Positions 17,006 to 25,965 of a stretch of 52,052 nt of DNA are shown here, piece by piece (within the stretch, counting starts at the first letter, position 1; the number at the start of each line of letters is the position of its first letter). Source of the stretch: Adhaeribacter rhizoryzae (GTDB lineage: Bacteria > Bacteroidota > Bacteroidia > Cytophagales > Hymenobacteraceae). The notes under the pieces are model-generated. The model made no database searches. It was not told the DNA's origin and worked only from the letters and a program-made list of their open reading frames with translations. The stretch is from contig NZ_VWSF01000033.1 of assembly GCF_008629685.1 (NCBI RefSeq), forward strand, positions 1 to 52,052. Reading direction: 5' to 3'. A program made the translations under genes and the position numbers.

Positions 17006-17335
17006 TTTAACGCCGTTGGCTACCGGGGCCGCCGGCTGCGCCAAAACCACATTCCCGCTAGCATCCGGAAAACCTGTAATTAAAACTTCAGATACATAAT
17101 TTGCAATTTGTTTGGGTTTAAAATTAACAACGCAAATTACCTGCTTGCCTATTAATTCTGCGGGGGTATAATTGGCCGTTACTTGCGCACTCGATTTTTT
17201 AATGCCTAATTCGGGACCCATATCTACTTTAATTTTATAGGCCGGCTTCCTGGCCTCGGTAAATTCAGTTGCCTCCACAATGGTGCCTACCCGCAGGTCT
17301 ACTTTCTCAAAATCAGTCCAGTTAATATATTCCAT
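16997..17335 (-). CDS. csaA: CsaA-type tRNA-binding protein
   Basis: 112 residues, a complete stand-alone tRNA-binding OB fold of the CsaA/EMAP-II type. Family marks are FEKVDLRVGTIVEA, KPAYKIKVDMG, LGIKKSSAQVTANYTPAELIGKQVICVVNFKPKQIA and the C-terminal SEVLITGF. CsaA dimers bind tRNA and have been assigned a chaperone-like role linked to protein export in Bacillus. Isolated gene, overlapping the DUF4296 tail by 9 bp. Confidence 0.95.
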   Translation of the reverse strand: MEYINWTDFEKVDLRVGTIVEATEFTEARKPAYKIKVDMGPELGIKKSSAQVTANYTPAELIGKQVICVVNFKPKQIANYVSEVLITGFPDASGNVVLAQPAAPVANGVKLF

Positions 17336-17545
17336 TCTAATTTTTATTCTTTTTCTTTTTTGCTGGTGTCAGTCAGGTTTGCTACAACCTTGGTAAAATT
17401 CAGGTGGTAATATTAGCCATACCACATACAACGCGAGAGCGGGTTTATACCGTATAACGTGTAAAAGTGCCGGTTAATGCTAAAACCAAAGCTTGCTTTG
17501 CCGGTTGTAAGATGCAGGAAACAAAACTAACCCAAAAATAAAACT

Positions 17546-19099
17546 ATGAAAAGCAATACAGGTTCAACCCAGTCGGTGTGGATGCACGGCATAGAAATGC
17601 CTTATACTGCCGATTTAACCGAAAATATTACCTGCGATGTATGTGTGGTAGGAGCCGGCATATCGGGCTTAACAACGGCCTATTTACTCGCCAAAGAAGG
17701 TAAATCGGTGGTGGTCATCGATTCCAAAACTATTGGCGGTGGCGAAACAGGCCGCACCACGGCGCACCTTTCCAATGTTTTCGACGACCGGTATTACGTG
17801 ATGAATAAATTACGCGGCGAAAAAACATCCCGCTTAATTGCCGAAAGCCACACGTATGCCATCCGGAAAATAGAAGAAATTGTAAAAGAAGAAAATATTG
17901 ACTGCGACTTTGAACGCGTAAACGGTTATTTGTTTGCCCAGCCCAGCGATTCGGAAGAATATTTAGATCAGGAACTGGAAGCTGCCCGGCAATTAGGTTT
18001 TCAGGATTTGGTAAAGCTGCAAAAATGCCCGGTACCGTCCTTGTCAGAAGGGGCGTGTTTGTGTTTCCCGAACCAGGCTATTTTTCATCCGCTCCAATAT
18101 TTGGCCGGCCTAAGCCAGGCAATATTAAATAATGAAAAATGCGCTATATTCACTTATACCCACGCACAGGAATTTTCTTCGGAAAACGAGCTAAAACAGG
18201 TGAAAACCGCCGAAGGCTACACCATTACAGCCAATCAACTGGTGGTTGCCACCAATACTCCAATTAACGATCGGGTTACTATCCATACCAAACAGGCGCC
18301 GTACCGTACTTACGTAATTGGGGTAAAAATATTGAATGATGCCGTACCCAATGCTCTTTATTGGGATAATTCCGATCCTTACCACTACATCCGGTTAGTG
18401 AAAGACCGGCACCCAGATAGTTTAAACGCCGGCGAAGACGGTTACAATGTAATGATTGTAGGCGGCGAAGATCATAAAACCGGGCAGGAGCAAAGCGAGC
18501 AGGAGCGGCTGGATTGCCTGGAACAATGGATACGCGAAAAATTCCCAATGGCCGGCGATGTGGTATACCGTTGGTCGGGGCAAGTAATGGAACCCACCGA
18601 CTACGTGGCTTTTATTGGCCGCAACCCCGGCGATGATAATGTTTATATAGCCACCGGTGACTCAGGACAAGGCATGACCCACGGTACCATTGCAGGCGTA
18701 TTAATTACCGATTTAATTATGAACCGGCCCAATGCCTGGGAAGAAGTTTATGATCCGGGGCGGGTAGTTTTAAAATCGGCACCGGAGTTTATAAAAGAAA
18801 ACCTGAACGTGGCGGCGCAGTACAAAGATTATGTTACGCCCGGCGAAGTGAGCGATGCCTCCGAAGTGGCACCTGGTACGGGTAATGTAATCCGGCGTGG
18901 TGCAACCAAAGTAGCCGTTTACTGCGATTTAAATGGTACGCGGCACGAAATGTCGGCGGTTTGCCCGCACCTGGGTTGTATTGTGCGCTGGAACGAGGTA
19001 GAAAAAAGCTGGGATTGCCCTTGCCACGGCTCCCGGTTTGATGCCACCGGCGAAGTTCTGGCTGGTCCGGCTCTTACGGGTTTAAGTAAGCCAGCTTAA
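17546..19099 (+). CDS. FAD-dependent oxidoreductase with C-terminal Rieske domain
   Basis: 517 residues. The DAO-type FAD domain starts with CDVCVVGAGISGLTTAYLLAKEGKSVVVID (Rossmann GxGxxG, about 30-60) and GGGETGRTTAHLS, and closes with VYIATGDSGQGMTHGTIAG (about 370-390). A Rieske [2Fe-2S] domain occupies the last 85 residues with both ligand boxes intact, CPHLGC and CPCHGS. The architecture matches the YhfW/glycine-oxidase-like Rieske fusions; the physiological substrate is unknown, and the Rieske centre presumably passes electrons to or from the flavin. No signal peptide, so cytoplasmic. Single gene followed by a strong terminator. Confidence 0.92.
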   Translation: MKSNTGSTQSVWMHGIEMPYTADLTENITCDVCVVGAGISGLTTAYLLAKEGKSVVVIDSKTIGGGETGRTTAHLSNVFDDRYYVMNKLRGEKTSRLIAESHTYAIRKIEEIVKEENIDCDFERVNGYLFAQPSDSEEYLDQELEAARQLGFQDLVKLQKCPVPSLSEGACLCFPNQAIFHPLQYLAGLSQAILNNEKCAIFTYTHAQEFSSENELKQVKTAEGYTITANQLVVATNTPINDRVTIHTKQAPYRTYVIGVKILNDAVPNALYWDNSDPYHYIRLVKDRHPDSLNAGEDGYNVMIVGGEDHKTGQEQSEQERLDCLEQWIREKFPMAGDVVYRWSGQVMEPTDYVAFIGRNPGDDNVYIATGDSGQGMTHGTIAGVLITDLIMNRPNAWEEVYDPGRVVLKSAPEFIKENLNVAAQYKDYVTPGEVSDASEVAPGTGNVIRRGATKVAVYCDLNGTRHEMSAVCPHLGCIVRWNEVEKSWDCPCHGSRFDATGEVLAGPALTGLSKPA

Positions 19100-19109
19100 G
19101 AATAAAAAT

Positions 19110-19150
19110 TAAACTAAAAAGCCCACCGGTTTGGTGGGCTTTTTAGTTTA
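19110..19150 (+). terminator. Terminator of the FAD/Rieske gene
   Basis: Stem of 18 bp, TAAACTAAAAAGCCCACC with its complement, separated by a short loop (GGTTT) and ending in a T-rich arm, 10 bases after the stop codon. Confidence 0.88.
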
Positions 19151-19218
19151 TACATGCGGTTAGTTATTTCTTGCTGTTACACAAAGCCTAAGAAATATTT
19201 AACATAGCATTTTATCCT

Positions 19219-19288
19219 ACCATCACCGTCATTCTGAAAGAATCTTATTTGCAAGTAGCCGATAAGATTCTTTCAAAATGACGATGGT
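19219..19288. repeat. REP-like palindrome of the GTCATTC type
   Basis: The arms, beginning ACCATCACCGTCATTCTGAA and ending TTTCAAAATGACGATGGT, pair over about 29 bases with two or three mismatches around a 13-base loop. The core GTCATTCTGAAAGAATCTT is of the dispersed intergenic type common in this group; a related hairpin core lies at 47473-47523. It sits between the convergent FAD/Rieske and DUF922 genes. Confidence 0.65.
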
Positions 19289-19334
19289 CAGTGGTTTTAT
19301 TTTTGCATTTTTATTTTTAGCCTATCACTGTTTA

Positions 19335-19907
19335 CTATTTAAGCGCGTAAGTTTTGTAGCTAAAGGTCTCCAGTTCGGCTAAGCGGTTGGCTATTTTTTC
19401 TTCCCAGACTTTTTGTTGCTCATCCAGCAGGCCGTGGTTGGTTTCGGCATCGTACTGGTCTTGTTCTTTTTTCCAATCGGTAAAATATTTTTCTACAATC
19501 GGATCGAGTTTGATACGGCTGGTGCCGCAAATATTGGCCGTTTCGTTTAATTTCTGGCGGAGCAAACGGGCGTGTACTTCGGTCAGGTCGAAATGCATTT
19601 GTTCGTGGGCAAGCAATTTTTTAGACAACCGGTTTTTAGTCCAGGAATCTTTGGTAACAAACACGCATTTTACATCAAAACGCATTTGGTTACCGGTGCA
19701 ATTAGCCTTCACCGCAATATTGGTAGAAGTCATGGCGTGGAGTGTTTCTTTCTCATCGGCCGGCGATTTAAAATCGTCCCAGGTTAGCCGGCGGTTATTT
19801 GTCCAGAGAATACCATGCTCTTCGTTGGCCTTAACAACAGAATTTTTTGAATCAGAAATAAATGGGTTTAGTAATAAAAGGATCAGGAGGAGCAAATTTG
19901 TTACCAT
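19335..19907 (-). CDS. DUF922 predicted secreted zinc protease
   Basis: 190 residues. The N-terminus has a hydrophobic export segment (VTNLLLLILLLLNPFISDS). The DUF922 domain (about 30-150) has WTNNRRLTWDDFKSPAD, followed by the metal motif HEQMHFDLTE at about 95-104, an HExxH variant with a downstream acidic residue as in zincins. DUF922 proteins are predicted Zn-dependent proteases; activity has not been shown here. Length is normal. The promoter lies in the 60-bp spacer to the MATE gene or further up. Confidence 0.85.
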   Translation of the reverse strand: MVTNLLLLILLLLNPFISDSKNSVVKANEEHGILWTNNRRLTWDDFKSPADEKETLHAMTSTNIAVKANCTGNQMRFDVKCVFVTKDSWTKNRLSKKLLAHEQMHFDLTEVHARLLRQKLNETANICGTSRIKLDPIVEKYFTDWKKEQDQYDAETNHGLLDEQQKVWEEKIANRLAELETFSYKTYALK

Positions 19908-19967
19908 GCAGTCTACACAAGTTTCTTTTTCGGAACCTAAAATATAAAAATATTCTATTCCTAAAAA

Positions 19968-21302
19968 CTATTTTTCTAAACTTAGTTTCCTAAATCTAAA
20001 AAAAAGTAAAATAGCGGCTACTGTCAGGCCAAATAATAAGCCGGTCCAGATGCCGCTGGCACCACCATTTAAAACAAAACCAAACACATATCCAATGGGC
20101 AAAGCCACTACCCAATACGCCAGCAACGAGATCATACTGGGTATTTTTACGTCTTCCAGACCACGCAAAGCGCCCAAACCTACTACCTGCACGCCATCCG
20201 AAATCTGAAATAACGCCGCAATTATTAATAACCCACCGGCCAATTTTATAACTTCCGGATCTTTTACATACAGGTGCGGAATAAAATTATTGAGTAAAAT
20301 TAATATTAAACCGGCCGAGGTCATGAACACAACGGCCATCAACAGGCTGCTGTAACCTGCCTTCTGCATTTCTGTAACCTGGCCCCGACCAAATAAATTA
20401 CCTACCCGGATGGTAGCGGCGGTGGCAATGCCGCCGGCCATCATGTACGTTAAAGAAGCAATGCTAATAGCTATTTGGTGCGCCGCGAGGGCTTTGGCAC
20501 CCAGCCAGCCAATCATTATAGCCGAAAAACTAAAAGCACCCACCTCAAAAGCCATTTGCAGCGAAATAGGCCAGCCCAATTTTATAATCCGGATCATGTG
20601 CTTCCCCGAAATAAATTTACGTTTCCAACGCAAGCGATAGGTTTTAAGTATTTCGGCATTTAGCACAAAATAACCCATAATAAAAGCCATTACTACGCGC
20701 GATAACATGGTAGAAATGGCCGCTCCGTTTAAACCCAGGGCCGGCGCACCCCATTTCCCGTAAATCAGCATGTAATTACCAACCACATTTAAGGCATTGG
20801 CGAATATAGAAATATACATCGACTGCTTCGTGAGCGACAAGCCTTCGGCAAATTGCCGGAACCCTTGGAATACCATTAAGGGCAGCATCGAAAAACAAAG
20901 AATATGTAAGTACGGAATAGCCAGTTCTACCACGTTTGCCGGTTGATTTAAATGCAGCAGCAACGGCGAAATCAGGTAGCCCGATAAAAAAAGCAGCAAG
21001 CCGGCGGCGCTACACACCAATACGCTGTTTATCATAAGCAGCGAAATGCGTTTTTTATTATTGCGGCCGTGCGCACCAGCAACCAGGGGCGTAATGCTTA
21101 AAGATAAGCCCATGCCAAATACCATAACTACAGTAAAAATACTGTTGCCCAGCGAAGCCGCCGCCAGCGGCAACGTACCGGTCCGGCCCACCATAATGCT
21201 ATCTACTACGCTAACTAAAATATGCCCAAGCTGGCTTAAAACCACCGGATAGGCCAAAAAGAAGTTTTCGCGGAAATGTGTTTTGTAATCAGAAGAAAGC
21301 AT
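19968..21302 (-). CDS. MATE-family efflux transporter
   Basis: 444 residues from ATG 21302. A start 51 bases further upstream is possible but only adds MAAKSLLLLQPQFKSHL, which is not MATE-like; family N-termini begin shortly before FFLAYPVVLSQLGHILVSVVDSIMVGRTG. There are about twelve transmembrane helices in two repeats with family marks LAAASLGNSIF, GLNGAAISTMLSRV, GWLGAKALAAHQIA and the second-repeat IRVGNLFGRG. These proteins export cationic drugs or metabolites using a Na+ or H+ gradient in the inner membrane. Substrate unknown. Monocistronic. Confidence 0.92.
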   Translation of the reverse strand: MLSSDYKTHFRENFFLAYPVVLSQLGHILVSVVDSIMVGRTGTLPLAAASLGNSIFTVVMVFGMGLSLSITPLVAGAHGRNNKKRISLLMINSVLVCSAAGLLLFLSGYLISPLLLHLNQPANVVELAIPYLHILCFSMLPLMVFQGFRQFAEGLSLTKQSMYISIFANALNVVGNYMLIYGKWGAPALGLNGAAISTMLSRVVMAFIMGYFVLNAEILKTYRLRWKRKFISGKHMIRIIKLGWPISLQMAFEVGAFSFSAIMIGWLGAKALAAHQIAISIASLTYMMAGGIATAATIRVGNLFGRGQVTEMQKAGYSSLLMAVVFMTSAGLILILLNNFIPHLYVKDPEVIKLAGGLLIIAALFQISDGVQVVGLGALRGLEDVKIPSMISLLAYWVVALPIGYVFGFVLNGGASGIWTGLLFGLTVAAILLFFRFRKLSLEK

Positions 21303-21579
21303 AAGGTGGCTTTTGAATTGGGGTTGCAAAAGTAGTAAGCTTTTCGCAGCCACCCTAGTTTTGGTAAAGCCTAATCTTTTAAACCAGCGGCAAATTTGGA
21401 GGAAAGCAGTAATTTATAGAAGCAGTTTAGTATTTTGCCTAAAAGTAAAGTTGGTTGCCTTTGCTGGCATTATCATTACCAATTCTTCACGTATCGACAA
21501 CCTACTTGCTGGTGAAAACACCGAGCAAGGGCAGCGGCTTCATTCATTTTTTAAATACACAACAGGTTCTTATTTTACT

Positions 21580-22554
21580 TTAAATCACCTCGAATAAAAC
21601 ATCGGCGAAATAATGTTTGGGGTCGGTAAAAACCTGGTTAATTTTTAAACCTACCGAGTTGCCTAATTGCTCTATTTCGGGTAAAGTAAATTTATGCGAA
21701 GTTTCGGTGTGGATGGCCTCCCAGGCCTGAAAAGCTATTTCCTGATCTAAATCGGCCAGGTATATTTTTTGAGCCCTTGTGCTCAGTAAATAACTTTTCA
21801 TGTTGCCGGTAACGGGATTATATTCGGCAAAATGCTTAAAATATTCCGGGTTAAAATCGGCTGCAAATTCCTGGTTAATGCGGTGCAGCAGGTTGTAATT
21901 AAAAGCCGCTGTAATACCGGCTGCATCGTCGTAAGCCTGCCGGATTACGTGCGGATCTTTCTGCAAATCGAAACCAATAAAAACTTTATCCTGGGCTTGT
22001 AAATATTGCCGGAGCTTTTGGGTAAAATGATTAATGGCTTTGGTTTCGAAGTTGCCGATATTGGAACCTAGAAAGAAAACTACTTTAGGATTAGTTTCTT
22101 TTTTCGTGAGCCAATCCAGCGCCGCAAAATATTCGGAGGCCAGCGGCCGCACCTGTAAGTGGGGCAATTCGGTTTGCAGTTCGGTTTGCAGGTGCTCCAG
22201 GGCATCTGCCGAAATATCGACGGGCACGTACGTAAAATCTATTTTTTGCTGCAGTAATTCCCGTAGAAGCAAGCGGGTTTTGGTAGCATCGCCGGCACCT
22301 AAATCAATTAAATTAAAAGCGGTAGCTTGCCCCAGTAGGCTGTATATTATTTCGCGGCATTGGGTCCGGAATATTTCGGTTTCGGTGCGGGTAAGGTAAT
22401 ATTCGGGCAAGTCCATAATTTGCCGGAAAAGCTTACTACCGGTACCATCGTAAAAGTATTTGGAAGACAGCTTTTTCGGGTGGCTCGTTAAACCTTTAAC
22501 TACATCGGTCGCAAATTGGTTTCTTTGCTTTTTTTCGTCCTGGGTATAGGTCAT
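21580..22554 (-). CDS. egtD: L-histidine N-alpha-methyltransferase EgtD
   Basis: 324 residues, full length for EgtD. It trimethylates histidine to hercynine using SAM, the first step to ergothioneine. Visible marks are LSSKYFYDGTGSKLFRQIMDLPEYYLTRTETEIF (substrate-side N-terminus), FNLIDLGAGDATKTRLLL (SAM motif I, about 82-99), and VVFFLGSNIGNF (about 155-166). It lies 31 bp downstream of egtB in the same direction. It ends in DPKHYFADVLFEV, the typical family terminus. Confidence 0.96.
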   Translation of the reverse strand: MTYTQDEKKQRNQFATDVVKGLTSHPKKLSSKYFYDGTGSKLFRQIMDLPEYYLTRTETEIFRTQCREIIYSLLGQATAFNLIDLGAGDATKTRLLLRELLQQKIDFTYVPVDISADALEHLQTELQTELPHLQVRPLASEYFAALDWLTKKETNPKVVFFLGSNIGNFETKAINHFTQKLRQYLQAQDKVFIGFDLQKDPHVIRQAYDDAAGITAAFNYNLLHRINQEFAADFNPEYFKHFAEYNPVTGNMKSYLLSTRAQKIYLADLDQEIAFQAWEAIHTETSHKFTLPEIEQLGNSVGLKINQVFTDPKHYFADVLFEVI

Positions 22555-22585
22555 TTTTTTTATCTTACGGGTTGGGTAGCGGGGT

Positions 22586-23860
22586 TTATTTGGTCCCTAA
22601 GCGGATGCCGCTAAATTGCCAGCGCTTATCGGCCGGAAAAAAATTGCGGTAAGTAGCACGAATGTGGCTGATAGGCGTGGCACAGGAACCACCCCGCAAA
22701 ACCATTTGGTTTATCATAAATTTGCCGTTGTACTCGCCCAAAGCGCCAGGGGCAGTTTCAAAACCCGGGTATGGCAAATAAGCGCTGTTGGTCCATTCCC
22801 ATACTTCGCCTAAATATTGGTGTAAGTTATTTGCCGGTTGGTTAGTAGCTGGTTGCGGATCATAAAAACCTGCTTCTAAAAAGCTTTTGGCTTGCGGTTC
22901 CGGCCGATAAACCTGGGCGGCGGCTTCCCACTCAAACTCGGTTAAAAGCCGGTGCCCGGCCCAATTAGCATACGCCGCTGCTTCGTAAAAACTAACATGC
23001 ACCACCGGCGCGTCCCAATTTATGGGCTGCAAGCCATTAAGGGTAAACCGAAACCACTCGTTTTGCTGTTTAACCCAATAAAGCGGGGCATCCCAATTAT
23101 TTTGCCGGGCTAAATCATAACCTTCGCCTAACCAATATTTAAAAACCTGATAACCGCCGGCTTCCATAAAAGCTAAATATTCCTGGTTAGTTACGAGCCG
23201 GTTCTGCACCTTAAATTCAGGTAACCACACCTGATGCGCCTGATGCTCGTTATCGAAGCTAAAGCCTGCGCCCGTGTAGCCAATGGTATAAAACCCGGCC
23301 GGCACCGGTAAAAATGCTGGCTCTGGTAGTTGGGTATTAGCTGCCTGCTTGGTAGCTGGCGTATAAACCGGCAAAAGCGGATTGGTGCTCAGAATATATT
23401 TAATATCGGTAACTAATAATTCCTGGTGCTGCTGTTCGTGTTGTAAGCCAATTTCCAATAGGGGCCAAATTTCTTCCGGTAAGCTTTCGGATTGCTCGTG
23501 CAGCAATATTTGCATTTGCTGGTTTATGTAACTTCTGTACTGGTAAATCTCCGCTAAAGGTGGCCGCGAGAGGGTGCCGCGCTGATCGCGCATTACCCGG
23601 CTGCCAACGGCATTGTAATAAGAGTTAAATAAATAGCTGTAAAGCGGGTTAAAAACCTGGTAAGCCTGCAAATATTTTTCCAGAATAAAAACTTCAAAAA
23701 ACCAACTGGTATGGGCCAAATGCCACTTGGGCGGACTCACATCCACGATGGGTTGTACCACCGTATCTTCGGGTAAAAGCGGCTGACAAATTTTTTCGGT
23801 TTCGGCCCTTATTAAAGTAAACCGTTGCCAATATTCCTGAATGTTAAACTTATTAGCCAT
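22586..23860 (-). CDS. egtB: Ergothioneine sulfoxide synthase EgtB
   Basis: 424 residues. An N-terminal DinB-like helical domain supplies the iron-ligand histidines: HTSWFFE (about 50) and HEQQHQE (about 139-145). The C-terminal formylglycine-enzyme/sulfatase-modifying fold (about 185-424) has GFSFDNEHQAHQVWL, VHVSFYEAAAYANWAGHRLLTEFEWEAAA and a terminal GSCATPISHIRATYRNFFP. The enzyme couples hercynine to a thiol with O2. No EgtA, EgtC or EgtE is next to it, so the thiol donor (gamma-glutamylcysteine or cysteine) and the C-S lyase are not settled by this locus. Confidence 0.95.
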   Translation of the reverse strand: MANKFNIQEYWQRFTLIRAETEKICQPLLPEDTVVQPIVDVSPPKWHLAHTSWFFEVFILEKYLQAYQVFNPLYSYLFNSYYNAVGSRVMRDQRGTLSRPPLAEIYQYRSYINQQMQILLHEQSESLPEEIWPLLEIGLQHEQQHQELLVTDIKYILSTNPLLPVYTPATKQAANTQLPEPAFLPVPAGFYTIGYTGAGFSFDNEHQAHQVWLPEFKVQNRLVTNQEYLAFMEAGGYQVFKYWLGEGYDLARQNNWDAPLYWVKQQNEWFRFTLNGLQPINWDAPVVHVSFYEAAAYANWAGHRLLTEFEWEAAAQVYRPEPQAKSFLEAGFYDPQPATNQPANNLHQYLGEVWEWTNSAYLPYPGFETAPGALGEYNGKFMINQMVLRGGSCATPISHIRATYRNFFPADKRWQFSGIRLGTK

Positions 23861-24019
23861 TTTTCTTAAACTTTGGCATTGATGTAGCTCTTAAACCCAA
23901 ATTAATCTTAAAGGTTTTAGGGTTTGTTCTGTATGCGCAGTAAGCAAATATTTTAAGCTTAATATTAATTTGTGCGTAAGTTATAGTTTTGCCTTGTTTT
24001 TAGAATTAATTTTTAGCTG

Positions 24020-25108
24020 ATGTCTTTAAAACTGGAGGTAATTCCGCACACGCTTAATTTTAAATTTGATGCCCGCACATCGCGCGGCGCCATGCAACAG
24101 CACCAGGTTTATTATTTTAAACTTTATAATACCCGGCAAAAAGAAATATTTGGGCTGGGGGAGTGCGCACCGTTACCGGGTTTAAGTCTGGAGCATCATC
24201 CGGACTTTAGAAAGCAGGTATTTAGACAAATTGAATATTTAAACCGAAATATTCAGGAAGTAGATTTACCAGATTTAAAATCAATAATTTATAATTCAGA
24301 TTTAAAGAGTTTTCCTTCGGTTGTTTTTGGTTTGGAATCGGCTTGGCGGGATTTACTAGCCGGCGGCAAAAGAATACTTTTTAATAATGCGTTTACCCAA
24401 CAAAAAAACGGTATTCCCATAAATGGCTTAATCTGGATGGGCGATAAACATTTTATGCAGGAGCAAATAAAGAAAAAACTGCAGGAAGGTTATGCGTGCC
24501 TGAAACTTAAAATTGGCGGCCTGGACTTTAACACCGAACTGGAAATATTAAAGGCAATCAGGAAAGTAGCCGGCGCCGAACATTTAACAATAAGGGTTGA
24601 TGCCAACGGCGCTTTTTCCCCGGCCGAAGCTTTACCAAAATTAGAGAAACTAGCCGCTTTTAACTTACATTCCATTGAGCAGCCCATCCGGGCCGGACAA
24701 GCAGCCGAAATGCAGCGGCTTTGTAAAGTAACACCCGTTCCTATTGCTTTGGACGAAGAATTAATTGGTGTTACTGGCATAGACCAAAAAGAAATATTGC
24801 TGCGGGAGATTGCCCCGGCTTACATTATATTAAAACCTACCTTGTTGGGCGGCCTGCAGGCTACCGAAGAATGGATAAATATTGCCAGTCAGCTAGGAAT
24901 AGATTGGTGGATTACTTCGGCTTTGGAATCAAATATTGGCCTGAATGCCATTAGCCAGTTTACGGCGCAGTATCCGGTTACCCGCGAGCAAGGTTTAGGA
25001 ACCGGCCAGTTATACCATAATAATATTTCTTCGCCACTTTCTATTAAGCAGGGCAAGTTATATTATGAAAGAGAAAAAAAATGGGATTTAGATTTATTCA
25101 GGAAATAA
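24020..25108 (+). CDS. menC: o-Succinylbenzoate synthase (enolase superfamily)
   Basis: 362 residues of the muconate-lactonizing/MenC branch of the enolase superfamily. The N-terminal capping domain (to about 115) has GLGECAPLPGLS. The barrel carries the catalytic pieces in order: KLKIGG (KxK base, about 162-165), RVDANGAF (first metal Asp, about 191), SIEQP (metal Glu), ALDEEL (metal Asp) and ILKP (second Lys). This matches MenC, which dehydrates SHCHC in menaquinone synthesis, the sole quinone of most Bacteroidota. No other men gene is adjacent, so an epimerase-type relative cannot be entirely excluded, but spacing and motifs favour MenC. Confidence 0.88.
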   Translation: MSLKLEVIPHTLNFKFDARTSRGAMQQHQVYYFKLYNTRQKEIFGLGECAPLPGLSLEHHPDFRKQVFRQIEYLNRNIQEVDLPDLKSIIYNSDLKSFPSVVFGLESAWRDLLAGGKRILFNNAFTQQKNGIPINGLIWMGDKHFMQEQIKKKLQEGYACLKLKIGGLDFNTELEILKAIRKVAGAEHLTIRVDANGAFSPAEALPKLEKLAAFNLHSIEQPIRAGQAAEMQRLCKVTPVPIALDEELIGVTGIDQKEILLREIAPAYIILKPTLLGGLQATEEWINIASQLGIDWWITSALESNIGLNAISQFTAQYPVTREQGLGTGQLYHNNISSPLSIKQGKLYYEREKKWDLDLFRK

Positions 25109-25174
25109 ATTATTTAATATTAGTTATTTAAATACAAGTAATTAATTTGATTGTTTAGCTTTAAATTGGATCAA

Positions 25175-25873
25175 TTATATAGCTTCTTCCATTAATTTTT
25201 GCGCGAGTTGAGGTAAAGCCTCGCCGGATTTTACTGGTATTAAATGCAGATTGGGCCGTTTACTCATCGGTGGCAAGTTTGGGTCTATAACGTAAATAGT
25301 TGCTTTGGCTGGCACGTAATGTACCAAACCTGCTGCCGGATAAACTACCAGCGACGTGCCCACCACCATGAAAATATCCGCTTGTTGCGCTTCGGTAATC
25401 GCCAGGTCCATTAGCGGTACCATTTCGCCGAACCAAACAATATTGGGTCTTAACTGCGAACCTCTTTCGCATTTATCGCCCAATTTCAGTTCCCAACCTT
25501 CTATCGGGTAAACTAAACTTTCGTCGGCGGTGCTCCGCGACTGAAATAAACTGCCGTGCAGGTGAATTACTTTGGTAGAACCGGCCTGTTCGTGCAAGTG
25601 ATCCACGTTTTGGGTAATAATGGTAACAGCGAATTTTTTTTCCAGCTCGGCCAGCGCCAAATGGCCCGGATTTGGTTTGGCTTGGGCGGCTTGTTTACGG
25701 CGCTGGTTATAAAAATCTAACACCAAGGCTTGGTTATTTCGCCATCCTTCCGGTGATGCCACTTCCATTACATCGTGGCCTTCCCATAAACCATTGGCAT
25801 CTCTAAAGGTAGCAATACCGCTTTCGGCGCTAATACCAGCTCCGGTTAACACAACCAGTTTTTTTCTTTGCAT
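25175..25873 (-). CDS. Sirtuin (NAD-dependent protein deacylase, class III-like)
   Basis: 232 residues, a complete Sir2 fold: GAGISAESGIATFRDANGLW (NAD binding), ITQNVDHLHEQAG, the catalytic His in HLHGS, WFGEMVP, and VVGTSLVVYPAAGL. FYNQRRK supplies the Tyr-x-x-Arg pair that in class III sirtuins (CobB, SIRT5) recognises acidic acyl groups, so desuccinylase activity is likely. The small zinc module is degenerate: the segment between HGSLFQ and GSQLRPNIVWFGE contains only one Cys. It lies 92 bp downstream of topA on the same strand, but a hairpin terminator intervenes. Confidence 0.93.
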   Translation of the reverse strand: MQRKKLVVLTGAGISAESGIATFRDANGLWEGHDVMEVASPEGWRNNQALVLDFYNQRRKQAAQAKPNPGHLALAELEKKFAVTIITQNVDHLHEQAGSTKVIHLHGSLFQSRSTADESLVYPIEGWELKLGDKCERGSQLRPNIVWFGEMVPLMDLAITEAQQADIFMVVGTSLVVYPAAGLVHYVPAKATIYVIDPNLPPMSKRPNLHLIPVKSGEALPQLAQKLMEEAI

Positions 25874-25891
25874 GTTGGGTTATTTTAAATA

Positions 25892-25949
25892 AAAATGCCT
25901 CTAATGTTTCTATTCTTCGGCAGAAAAACAGAAAGGTTAGAGGCAAAAA
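25892..25949 (-). terminator. Terminator of topA
   Basis: TGCCTCTAA (25896-25904) pairs with TTAGAGGCA (25937-25945), with further inner pairing and flanking A/T runs, 17 bases past the topA stop on the minus strand. The loop region contains TTCTTCGGCAGAAAA (25913-25927), also found in the hairpin behind parA. Confidence 0.7.
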
Positions 25950-25965
25950 GGTTATTTAAAAGAAA

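Noticed and set aside
17336-17545. Riboswitch upstream of the FAD/Rieske gene
   Set aside because: Only short local palindromes are visible and no FMN or other known aptamer core could be recognised.
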